Assembly (NCBI GenBank): GCA_910586515.1
Contig: CAJUGL010000020.1
Location: 1 to 54,344, forward strand
Origin: an uncultured Acetatifactor sp.
GTDB taxonomy: Bacteria > Bacillota > Clostridia > Lachnospirales > Lachnospiraceae
Length of the DNA stretch: 54,344 nucleotides
Direction of reading: 5' to 3'
Part shown: positions 42,737-50,923 of the stretch, piece after piece
Layout: the number at the start of each line of letters is the position of its first letter
Position numbering within the stretch: position 1 is the first letter of the stretch
Notes under the pieces: model-generated
Seen by the model: the letters and a program-made list of their open reading frames with translations, nothing else
The model's database searches: none
What the model was told of the DNA's origin: nothing
Position numbers and translations under genes: made by a program

Positions 42737-44077
42737 ATGCTGCTGATACGAAACGGATATATGATAGACCCTGAATCCGGCATGGAGGGGAAATATGACC
42801 TGCTGATCGAAGGAGACCGGATCAGTAAAATCGGGAAAGAGCTTCCGGTTCCGGAGGAAAGCTGTGAAATCATAGAGGCGGAGGGTCTTCTGGCAGCTCC
42901 CGGGCTGGTGGATGTTCATGTCCACTTCCGTGACCCGGGTTTTCCTGACAAGGAAGACATCTTCACAGGGGCCAGGGCTGCGGCAAAGGGCGGGTATACT
43001 ACTGTAGTCATGATGGGGAACACCAGACCCTGCATAGACAATGCTGACACCCTGAATGCTGTACTGGAGAAGGGAAAACAGACAGGCATTCATGTACTGT
43101 CCTGCGCCAATGTGACCATGGGCATGCAGGGACGGGAGCTGACTCCCATGGAGGAACTGGCTGCCCGGGGAGCGGCGGGATTTACGGATGACGGAATTCC
43201 GCTGATGGAGAAAGATGTGGTCCGGGCTGCCATGGAGCGGACGGCGGAACTGAACCTGCCTGTGAGCTTCCACGAGGAAGACCCGGGGCTGATCAGCGAA
43301 AACGGCATCAACCGGGGAAAAGCCAGCGCCCATTTCGGCATCGGCGGTTCTCCCCGGGAGGCGGAGATCAGTCTGGTAGAGCGGGATCTGGAACTTGCCC
43401 TGGAAACTGGGGCATGCATCAATATACAGCACATCAGCGCGCGGGAATCCGTAGAACTGGTGCGCCGGGCCAGAAAACAGAGTCCTAAAATACACGCCGA
43501 GGCCACCCCCCATCACTTCACCCTTACGGAAGAAGCCGTTATCCGATACGGGGCCATGGCCAAGATGAACCCGCCCCTGCGGGAGGAGGCGGACCGTCTT
43601 GCCATTATAGAGGGCCTGGCGGACGGCACCATTGATATCATTGCCACGGACCATGCGCCCCATACGGAGGAGGAAAAGGCAAGACCTCTGACCCAGGCGC
43701 CAAGCGGAATCATCGGACTGGAGACAGCCCTGGCCCTGGGGATCACCAACCTGGTTCAGCCAGGATATCTCACCATGAGGCAGCTGCTGTGCCTGATGAG
43801 CACAAATCCTGCAAACCTTTACCGTCTGGACGCAGGATATCTGGCGGAAGGCGGCCCTGCGGACCTGGTTCTGATAGATACCATGGGGGAAACCGTTGCC
43901 GGAGATTATGCTTCCAGGTCATCCAACACCCCTTTCACCGGATGGAAGCTCAGGGGGAGGGTGGCGGCAACCATCGCTTCCGGCAGAATTGTATATGCCC
44001 GGGACGAAAAAGAGGAATTCCCGCCATGCGCACAACTGTATAATGTTGCCGGGGCAATGGATATTGCTCCGCAATAA
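42737..44077 (+). CDS. pyrC: Dihydroorotase, class I
   Basis: A 446-residue amidohydrolase with the zinc-site motif GLVDVHVHFRDPGF, YTTVVMMGNTRPCIDN, NIQHISARESVELV, AEATPHHFTLTEE, the AKMNPPLREEADR substrate loop and the metal Asp in IIATDHAPHTEEEK. It cyclises carbamoyl aspartate in pyrimidine synthesis. It follows the his genes across the second palindromic element and ends at the terminator at 44081. Cotranscription with the his genes is likely but would require reading through the element. Confidence 0.95.
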   Translation: MLLIRNGYMIDPESGMEGKYDLLIEGDRISKIGKELPVPEESCEIIEAEGLLAAPGLVDVHVHFRDPGFPDKEDIFTGARAAAKGGYTTVVMMGNTRPCIDNADTLNAVLEKGKQTGIHVLSCANVTMGMQGRELTPMEELAARGAAGFTDDGIPLMEKDVVRAAMERTAELNLPVSFHEEDPGLISENGINRGKASAHFGIGGSPREAEISLVERDLELALETGACINIQHISARESVELVRRARKQSPKIHAEATPHHFTLTEEAVIRYGAMAKMNPPLREEADRLAIIEGLADGTIDIIATDHAPHTEEEKARPLTQAPSGIIGLETALALGITNLVQPGYLTMRQLLCLMSTNPANLYRLDAGYLAEGGPADLVLIDTMGETVAGDYASRSSNTPFTGWKLRGRVAATIASGRIVYARDEKEEFPPCAQLYNVAGAMDIAPQ

Positions 44078-44080
44078 CGT

Positions 44081-44110
44081 AAAAAAGCTACCGGTAAACG
44101 GTAGCTTTTT
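44081..44110 (+). terminator. Rho-independent terminator after pyrC
   Basis: AAAAAGCTACCG and CGGTAGCTTTTT form a perfect stem with a five-base loop and end in a T run, right after the pyrC stop. Confidence 0.95.
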
Positions 44111-44233
44111 CCAGGCACGGTTCTATATAACACTATAGCATATATATAAAGAAAAGTCTAGTAATTTTTTTATTTCCCTGTATACTTTTAATAGCAATTA
44201 ATTCCCTATCATACCAAAAGAAAGGAGAGGCAG

Positions 44234-47200
44234 ATGAACATGGAGCAGAATACCGGAATAGAACTTCCAGAGGAGGGAAGTTCCAAAACAGAGACTCCCC
44301 GGGAAGAACAATCAGGACTGCCGGGCACATCCCGTCAGGCAGAAGAGGCTTTTCTGCAGCAGACTCTGGCAGTGGTTCACGCAAACCTGGAAAATTACGG
44401 TCAGCAGGTGGAGCGGATGCGGGAAGAAATCGACGACATGCTGGATCATTTCCATGATGACAATCCGGAGCTGATCAACCTCCTGGAGAACAGCATGACC
44501 CTTCACGACCAGATGAAGCGGGCTCTGGAGCGAAACGAAAAGGCGCAGAATAAACCTTATTTCGGCAGAATCGACTTTTACGATGAGCTGTTGGAAAAGG
44601 AGGAGAGCATCTACATCGGCAAGGGCGGCATTTCCAGAGACGCCACCCATCAGGCCGTTATCGACTGGCGCGCGCCGGTGGCAAATGCTTATTATGAAAA
44701 TGGTCTGGGAAAGTGCAGCTACACCGCTCCCGGGGACAGAGAAATTCCCATAGACCTGAAGCTGAAGCGGACCTATGAGATTGAGGACGGAAAGCTCCTG
44801 GATTATTATGACAGTGAAGTGGTGGCAAATGACGAACTGCTGACAAAATATCTGGCAAAAAACAAACAGGCGGTTCTGGGGGAGATTATCGCCACCATCC
44901 AGAAGGAACAGAATGACATTATCCGTAAATCCCCCTACCACAATATAATTGTTCAGGGTGTGGCAGGTTCCGGCAAAACTACGGTTGCCATGCACCGCAT
45001 CTCCTTTATTCTCTACAATTACCAGGAAAGATTCAAACCTGACGATTTTTACATTGTTGGCAGCAACCGCATTCTGCTGAATTATATTACCGGGGTACTT
45101 CCTGACCTGGATGTGTACGGCATACGGCAGATGACCATGGAACAGCTCTTCGTCCGGCTGCTGTACGAAGACTGGGACGAGAAAAAATACGCCGTGAAAA
45201 GCAGCGCCCACAGCGGAAACCGGGGCAGTATCAAGGGGACTTCCAGATGGTTTGCGGATCTGAAAGACTACTGCGATCAGTTGGAGTGGAACAGTATTCT
45301 GCGGGAGTCCATCTACCTGAACCCCAGGCAGTTTGTGGAGGGATTGCAGGACGGCAAAAACGGAGTCTACGATACCACAATCGGAAAACCGGTCAATCCC
45401 TATGATCTGATCCGTCTGGTGGACGGTGAGGCTGTGGAGCGTTATATCCGCCAGAATCCCAAGGTTTCCATGCAGAGCAAGATCAACATGCTCAACGAAC
45501 GCCTGATCATCAAAATCAAGGAGGAATTTCTGGGCAAAGGGGTCAAGTATACCGACGCGGAGAAGAAAGCCATACTGAAAGCTTACCGGGGCAGATACGG
45601 AAGCAGGATCTGGAAGGGTTCCATCTATGAACTTTACCGAAATTTCCTGGTAAGGCAGGCTGACCGGGGAAAAGCGGTGGATATTCCCGGCAGGGAGTTT
45701 GATGTCTATGACCTGGCGGCTCTGGCTTATCTGTACAAAAGGATAAAGGAAACGGAAGTGATCAGCGAAGCCCATCACATCGTTATTGACGAGGCTCAGG
45801 ATTTCGGGATGATGGCCTATTCCGTGCTGCATTTCTGCATTGAAGCCTGCACCTATACCATCATGGGGGATGTATCCCAGAACATTCATTTCGGCTTCGG
45901 GCTGAACGACTGGGAAGAACTGCGTGGGCTTCTGCTTACGGACCAGATGGACAGCTTCGGGATTTTAAAGAAAAGCTATCGTAATACAGTGGAGATTTCG
46001 GACTTTGCCACGCACATTCTCCATCATGGACGATTTTCCAGTTATCCTGTGGAACCCATTATCCGACACGGTGACCCGGTGAGAGTGGAGCAGTGCGCTG
46101 AAGAGGAGCTCTTCCGGAAAGCCGCCCGGGTCTGCCGCGAATGGCAGGAGAAAGGGTTTGATACCATTGCTGTGGTCTGCCGCAGCAGCTACAGCGCGGA
46201 CAGGGCCGCGGAAGGCCTGGGGCAGTATATAGATGTAATGGAAAACGACCTGGAGAAAGCTGTCTTCGGAAACGGTATCATGGTGCTTCCCGTAGAGTAC
46301 ACCAAGGGGCTGGAATTTGACACCGTGCTTATCCTGGATCCCACAAGGGACGATTATCCGGTGGACGACGGCCATGCAAAACTGCTCTATGTGGCTGCCA
46401 CCAGAGCCCTTCACGAGCTCTGCGTTCTGCACACGGAAGAACTCACCGGACTGATTGCGGACCCTGTTCCGGAAGGACACCGGATTTTAAATGACGGGGG
46501 AGAGCAGGAGACAGGGTCCGCCCACCCTGGAAAAGAACAGACAAAGGGGGATGGGGCGGCAGCTCCCTGGGCTTTTCCACAGGAACAGAAGAAAAGAGCG
46601 GAAAAAAGAGCTGACGGAAGGAAAGAGAATGAAGAACGGAAAGTAAGCTCCTCCAATACCCGGGACCGATTCGGTCAGTCAGAGGAACATTCCAGGGAGA
46701 AAAATGACTTGTTAAGTCAACAAAACAGACCTTGCACAAATGAGGACGGGCGCAGAAATGACCCCCTTGGTCAACAGCATTCCGGCGCCGGAATCAGGCA
46801 AAGTCCGGTAACTAAGACCCGGAATCCCACAGCGGGAACAAGACCCCGTGCTGTCCTGGTTTCCCAGGGGAAATCCGATACCGGCCAGCAGCCTTCAGCA
46901 CTGACGAACCTGTACAGCGCCAGGCCTGTCTCCCGGACGGAAACGCAGGATAAATCCTCCCGGACAGAGGCGGCCGGCAGCAGCGGCAAAACAACCTCCG
47001 GGACCGGAACAGGATTCCCTGCATTCGGCGACATTCCACCCACGGAGAAACTGCGCCCTATGGGACATTCCAGGATCGACCTTTCCGTACGATGGGTGAC
47101 AAAGCAGTCCGACGGTCTGTACCTGCAGAGCCGTTACGGTACGCTGCGCCTCAGTCCTGTGGGAAGCGCCATCATCCGGGTTACCTTCGCAAAAAATGCC

Positions 47201-47761
47201 CAGCCTGCTTCTGAGGTGTATCCCGGCATCGCCGTAAAGAGGACGGAAAAATTCTGGATGTACAAAGACTCCGGCAGTATGACGGAACTGACTACAGATG
47301 AACTGGCCCTTCAGGTGGACAAATCCACAGGAGCAATCCGCTATCTATATCTGGATGAGGATTCCGGTCAGAAAAGACTCCTTCTGCAGGAGAGAAAACG
47401 GGAATGCCGTCAACTGGAGACCGCTTCCAAAAGCAGTTTTCAGACCTGGCTTTTTCTGGATTTTGCCAGAGAAGAACATCTCTACGCATTTGGCCCGGAA
47501 GGGGGCGGAGGCATCCCCCTGAAAGGATCTGCCCGATACATCTCCCAGGGAGACGGCAGCACGGGATTTCCCCTGCTGCTCTCCGACAGAGGATACGGCA
47601 TTCTGATGGCTGCAGCCTCCCCGGTATTTGGCTGCGATATCCCGGCCTATGGCACCTACCTCCATGCAGACAGCGAAAAACAGCTTGATTTCTACTTCAT
47701 TGCAGGCAGAAAAAAAGATACGCTGCTGAATGCCTATGCGTATCTGTGCGGAAAACTATAA
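44234..47761 (+). CDS. HelD-like superfamily 1 helicase fused to a GH31 N-terminal-type domain
   Basis: A 1175-residue protein. The N-terminal part is a coiled-coil region, then YIGKGGISRDATHQAVIDWR, as in HelD. Walker A is GVAGSGKT (~242-249), Walker B IDEAQD (~518), then MGDVSQNIHFGFG, TKGLEFDTVLILDPT and LYVAATRALHEL (~717-728). HelD proteins free stalled RNA polymerase from DNA. Residues ~745-940 are a charged, low-complexity linker. From ~945 a beta-rich region (RWVTKQSDGLYLQSRYGTLR, HLYAFGPEGGG, LLLSDRGYGILMAA, DFYFIAGRKKDTLLNAYAYL) resembles the N-terminal beta-sandwich of GH31 glycosidases. It stops where the catalytic barrel would begin. AAGGAGAGG precedes ATG 44234. Confidence 0.85.
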   Translation: MNMEQNTGIELPEEGSSKTETPREEQSGLPGTSRQAEEAFLQQTLAVVHANLENYGQQVERMREEIDDMLDHFHDDNPELINLLENSMTLHDQMKRALERNEKAQNKPYFGRIDFYDELLEKEESIYIGKGGISRDATHQAVIDWRAPVANAYYENGLGKCSYTAPGDREIPIDLKLKRTYEIEDGKLLDYYDSEVVANDELLTKYLAKNKQAVLGEIIATIQKEQNDIIRKSPYHNIIVQGVAGSGKTTVAMHRISFILYNYQERFKPDDFYIVGSNRILLNYITGVLPDLDVYGIRQMTMEQLFVRLLYEDWDEKKYAVKSSAHSGNRGSIKGTSRWFADLKDYCDQLEWNSILRESIYLNPRQFVEGLQDGKNGVYDTTIGKPVNPYDLIRLVDGEAVERYIRQNPKVSMQSKINMLNERLIIKIKEEFLGKGVKYTDAEKKAILKAYRGRYGSRIWKGSIYELYRNFLVRQADRGKAVDIPGREFDVYDLAALAYLYKRIKETEVISEAHHIVIDEAQDFGMMAYSVLHFCIEACTYTIMGDVSQNIHFGFGLNDWEELRGLLLTDQMDSFGILKKSYRNTVEISDFATHILHHGRFSSYPVEPIIRHGDPVRVEQCAEEELFRKAARVCREWQEKGFDTIAVVCRSSYSADRAAEGLGQYIDVMENDLEKAVFGNGIMVLPVEYTKGLEFDTVLILDPTRDDYPVDDGHAKLLYVAATRALHELCVLHTEELTGLIADPVPEGHRILNDGGEQETGSAHPGKEQTKGDGAAAPWAFPQEQKKRAEKRADGRKENEERKVSSSNTRDRFGQSEEHSREKNDLLSQQNRPCTNEDGRRNDPLGQQHSGAGIRQSPVTKTRNPTAGTRPRAVLVSQGKSDTGQQPSALTNLYSARPVSRTETQDKSSRTEAAGSSGKTTSGTGTGFPAFGDIPPTEKLRPMGHSRIDLSVRWVTKQSDGLYLQSRYGTLRLSPVGSAIIRVTFAKNAQPASEVYPGIAVKRTEKFWMYKDSGSMTELTTDELALQVDKSTGAIRYLYLDEDSGQKRLLLQERKRECRQLETASKSSFQTWLFLDFAREEHLYAFGPEGGGGIPLKGSARYISQGDGSTGFPLLLSDRGYGILMAAASPVFGCDIPAYGTYLHADSEKQLDFYFIAGRKKDTLLNAYAYLCGKL

Positions 47762-47801
47762 TATTTTATGCGGACAATATACGGATAAAAACACATCCTA
47801 T

Positions 47802-47851
47802 TACTCCCACAGGAATCAGTTATTGCGGAATTCTGTTTTCCTGTGGGGGTA
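47802..47851. terminator. Inverted repeat between convergent genes
   Basis: TACTCCCACAGGAA and TTCCTGTGGGGGTA pair at 13 of 14 positions with a 22-base loop. It lies between the convergent helicase and glycerol-1-phosphate dehydrogenase genes and probably ends both transcripts, though no long T run follows on either strand. Confidence 0.5.
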
Positions 47852-47911
47852 AATACTCCGGATTCTTAAGCAGCTGTGGTCCATAATAATGGACAGAAGT
47901 GCGCAGGAAAA

Positions 47912-48967
47912 CTAGGAGAAAATCCTCCGCAGTACAGGGTCTTCCCGCAGCAGACGTTTTGCCAGCGCCCGGTATTTTTCCTCGTGGATATAGGTATGCC
48001 GGAAAGGCTTTATGGAGGGAGCCAGATCAATTGCACGTTCATAATCCTCCCGGTTCAGATCAAGTCCCGCTGCATGTTCCCAGAAGCCGGTGTCCGTAAA
48101 GATCCTGTCTATCCGCCTGAACCGATGATCCTGCACCAGACTCATCAAATAGGCAGCGATTCCCACCTGTATGCCGTGAAGCTGGGGGAATTCCAGTATT
48201 TTGTCCAGCGCATGAGAAATCAAGTGCTCGCTGCCGCTGGCTGGCGCGCTGCTTCCCGCAATCTCATTGGCAATTCCGCTCATGGCCAGGGAATCCAGAA
48301 GCTCCCGCAGAAACAGATCCTCATGAATATCCTGAAAGGGCGTGCGGACAAAACTGTTCACAGCTTTCTTTGCAGTCATCACCGCGAAATCATTGACCTC
48401 TGTACAGCCATGCTCCGCCTCATAGGCCCAGTCGTACAGCGCCGTAATCTTGGAGACCATGTCCCCGATGCCGGAGTAGAGGAATTTCTCCGGCGCGCTT
48501 TTTATGACATCTGTGTCAGCTATAATGCCGTAAGCTAACTGTGCCGGCACAGAAGTCCTTCTGCTGTTCACCGTCAGAGACGCGCTTGCGCTGGAAAAGC
48601 CGTCGCTGGAGGCGGAAGTCGGAACGCTTAAGAAGGGCAGCTTACGCAGATAAGCGGCGTATTTTGCGGCGTCGATGACCTTGCCTCCGCCCAGGCCTAC
48701 AATGATCTGAGCTTTGTTGCTGATGGAAAATGCCAGTTCAACGATATCCTCTATCTTGATGGAATCCAGTTCCCTGTATTCCAATACCGTGACCTGAGCC
48801 TCTTTTAAGGATTCCATAACAATACTGCCGAACAGATCGATTAAACCGTTTCCAAAATAAACAACAGCCTTATCCATGCCGCCGGATTTGATATCGTTTC
48901 CAAGATTTTTCAGCGCGCCCTTTCCTACCTTTAAGATAGAAGGAATCGCGATATGGGTATTGTTCAT
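47912..48967 (-). CDS. egsA: Glycerol-1-phosphate dehydrogenase homologue (AraM/EgsA)
   Basis: A 351-residue member of the iron-alcohol dehydrogenase fold from ATG 48967, seven bases behind GGAGG. The nucleotide-binding pattern IVGLGGGKVIDAAKYAAY, FLSVPTSASSDGFSSASASL, and the metal ligands in SGIGDMVSK, SGSEHLISHAL and LHGIQVGIAAYLM match G1P dehydrogenase. It reduces dihydroxyacetone phosphate to sn-glycerol-1-phosphate, the archaeal-type enantiomer, which some Firmicutes make through AraM. It is convergent with the helicase gene. Exact substrate is by family inference. Confidence 0.85.
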   Translation of the reverse strand: MNNTHIAIPSILKVGKGALKNLGNDIKSGGMDKAVVYFGNGLIDLFGSIVMESLKEAQVTVLEYRELDSIKIEDIVELAFSISNKAQIIVGLGGGKVIDAAKYAAYLRKLPFLSVPTSASSDGFSSASASLTVNSRRTSVPAQLAYGIIADTDVIKSAPEKFLYSGIGDMVSKITALYDWAYEAEHGCTEVNDFAVMTAKKAVNSFVRTPFQDIHEDLFLRELLDSLAMSGIANEIAGSSAPASGSEHLISHALDKILEFPQLHGIQVGIAAYLMSLVQDHRFRRIDRIFTDTGFWEHAAGLDLNREDYERAIDLAPSIKPFRHTYIHEEKYRALAKRLLREDPVLRRIFS

Positions 48968-49066
48968 ATTCCTGCCTCCTGCCTTGACTGCCAGCATAAA
49001 ATTGAAACTGATGATAATACAGGATAGCATATCCGGCACAAGATAGCAAGGAAAAAACAGGATGCA

Positions 49067-49426
49067 TTACCGCGAAATCGACTCTGCCCAGGTCTCAATT
49101 ACCTCCTCATAATCGGCCGCAATCAATTGAAAAATCTTCTCTGCGGTGATTCCCGCCACCTCACTTCCGTTCCGATCCATAACGATTACGGCCGTTACCA
49201 GAAATAGAGCGATCCACATGCGCAGCTTAAAAAAGGACAAAGGCTCCTCTGCTGGATTCCTTTGCCCATAAGGCTCCCCGTAGGGATAAGCCTGGTCCAT
49301 GGATTCCGGGTTTACGCTGGTTCTCCCGTACAGAATTCGTTCCCGGTTGGACAGATCATACCTGTCCTCGTGGTATCTGGATCGCACCTGCTGTACCAGC
49401 TGAAGTTTTTGTTCCACATTATCCAT
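49067..49426 (-). CDS. Small single-pass membrane protein, 119 aa
   Basis: The N-terminal half is polar and rich in Tyr, Arg and Glu (QQVRSRYHEDRYDLSNRERI). One hydrophobic helix follows (MWIALFLVTAVIVM), then an acidic outer part (AEKIFQLIAADYEEVIETWA). I recognise no family. It lies 100 bases upstream of the glycerol-1-phosphate dehydrogenase gene on the same strand and may be cotranscribed. AGAGGT precedes the start. Confidence 0.7.
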   Translation of the reverse strand: MDNVEQKLQLVQQVRSRYHEDRYDLSNRERILYGRTSVNPESMDQAYPYGEPYGQRNPAEEPLSFFKLRMWIALFLVTAVIVMDRNGSEVAGITAEKIFQLIAADYEEVIETWAESISR

Positions 49427-49637
49427 TCAATTTACCTCTTCAGGGTTTTAGGTCCCCGCTTGGAAACTTATTTTAAAAATATGGTATTATTGACTGTATT
49501 ATGATAGATTTTGATAGAACAGAGTCTCAAAATTTTCATGTTGAAGTCTTCCTGGCGATCAGAGTTCCATCGATGAACTGCAGGACAGCTGCCTTTTGCT
49601 GTGTCTGATCTGATACCGAATATTCAGCAAAAGACCA

Positions 49638-49970
49638 TTGAAAAAAATTGGGGAAATCGCTTATGCAGAGTTTGAAAACATACATTTTCTGAATGATTTG
49701 GAAATGGCCAGGCTTTGGTCCGAACGGATTCGGGAATTCCGATCCAGCGGACAGACCTGTCGGGACTGGTGTACAGAACATCAGATACCTGTTTCGCCAA
49801 TGACCTACTGGATCCGCAGACTGAAAAAGAGCTTCCTATATGTGTGTTTGAAGATTCCCGAAATGCCGCTGAAACGCCCGAAAATCCCGCATTTGAGCTT
49901 CCATTCCAATACTTTTTGTGGTAAAATAATGGCATCTGGAAAGGGGCAGGGCAGATGGCAAAAAACGTAA
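49638..49970 (+). pseudogene. Decayed IS66-type accessory gene (TnpA-like)
   Basis: The segment MARLWSERIREFRSSG plus TCRDWCTEHQIPVSPMTYWI and RRLKK matches the small helix-turn-helix protein (TnpA) that precedes the IS66 transposase. After RRLKK the frame loses the expected pattern, while the next frame continues with an acidic tail (ELPICVFEDSRNAAETPE), which indicates a frameshift. No intact start is visible. Confidence 0.7.
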
Positions 49971-50219
49971 ATGACTCCAAGATTATGGAGCAGAAGGACA
50001 CAATCGGCCAACTGAATATGGTAATCAGCAGCCAGAATGAGCTGATCACTTCCCTGCGCAGTATCATGGAGGAATGTAACGCCACGATCTCCAGCCTACG
50101 TGAACAGGTGGAATACCTGACCCGGTGTCCCGTCCAGGGACGAAGTGATCCCGTTTTCCGACGGACAGAGACGCTGTGCGGACTGCAGCTCTGAAACGGA
50201 AGTCATAGGGAAGGAAATG
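49955..50219 (+). pseudogene. Remnant of an IS66-type transposase (TnpC) N-terminus
   Basis: ATG 49955 opens a helical leucine-zipper-like start: MEQKDTIGQLNMVISSQNEL, then SLRSIMEECNATISSLREQV and EYLTR, as at the start of IS66 transposases. The frame then shifts. The shifted frame contains CADCSSETEVIGKEM (50175-50219), which resembles the zinc-finger part of these transposases. The KLFG segment between them and the whole catalytic domain are missing. Confidence 0.72.
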
Positions 50220-50247
50220 GTATTGCTTATTCAGTTAAGCGGCCTGC

Positions 50248-50490
50248 CTAAAGAACATCTTTTAGCGGGGACGTCTTTGGCAGGATCCATGCATCAAGAT
50301 GTTGGCACATCATGATGGCGAACAGGCGGCAGTGCCACATCTTGGATGAACGGGATCTGCCATCTTCCAATTTATAGTCTATTTTCTCGCGTTTGTTACA
50401 GCGTTCAGCAGAAGTCCTTGCACTGTATTCCGGCTTCCACTCCCTGCTGCTGCGGGGCGGGTCATTGAAAAGTCTTGGATTGTCCTTCAT
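50248..50490 (-). pseudogene. Fragment of a DDE transposase C-terminus
   Basis: An 80-residue fragment with PPRSSREWKPEYSARTSAER, CNKREKIDYKLEDGRSRSS, then KMWHCRLFAIMMCQHLDAW. This R-T-S-x-E-R / K-x-E pattern is the C-terminal end of DDE-type transposases common in Lachnospiraceae. The N-terminal two thirds are absent. It faces the IS66 remnant, so two unrelated decayed elements lie side by side. Confidence 0.7.
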
Positions 50491-50593
50491 AACCAGGTGG
50501 AAGCAGGAAGAGAGGAAGCAGCATCTGGATAGTATTGACGAAGAGGCTTAGAGATTCCGAGAGTATATCTATAACAAAAGGAGGAGTAAATGA

Positions 50594-50767
50594 ATGAGCC
50601 GTTTTGAATACGTAGTAGTGTCCATTGACGGAGACTATGCCAATCTGAAACGAAGGGATATAGAATCTGATGAGCTGAAGTTAGTAGCCAGAGCCCTTCT
50701 GCCGCCCGAAATTACCGAAGGAACAAATCTGCTCTATGAGTGGATGAGTTACTCTATAGTTGACTGA
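50594..50767 (+). CDS. Small conserved protein, 57 aa
   Basis: A complete frame from ATG 50594, behind AAAGGAGGAG, to TGA 50765-50767. The protein begins MSRFEYVVVSIDGDYANLKR and continues DIESDELKLVARALLPPEI, then TEGTNLLYEWMSYSIVD. It has a good ribosome binding site and protein-like composition (balanced charge, no low complexity). I recognise it as a type of short protein seen in Lachnospiraceae but know of no function. It lies between the insertion sequence remnants and the double-HTH regulator. Confidence 0.75.
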   Translation: MSRFEYVVVSIDGDYANLKRRDIESDELKLVARALLPPEITEGTNLLYEWMSYSIVD

Positions 50768-50923
50768 TTCTTTACCTCTTGCTCAAAATTTGTTTACAGG
50801 ATTTTCATATACAAAGGGCAAATTATTAGTTCTGTTCGCGATGGTGACCATGGATTTCGAATGGAACTGTAAAAGCTGTAAAACAAAAGCGAATAAGATA
50901 CCGGCAGGAGGCTCAAAAAGAAA

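Noticed and set aside
42224..43663. 479-codon open frame on the minus strand
   Set aside because: Antisense to hisIE and pyrC and runs through the palindromic element. No protein signature.
44312..45889. 525-codon open frame on the minus strand
   Set aside because: It lies entirely antisense to the HelD-like helicase gene, whose motifs are intact. No recognisable protein pattern; an effect of codon usage in the real gene.
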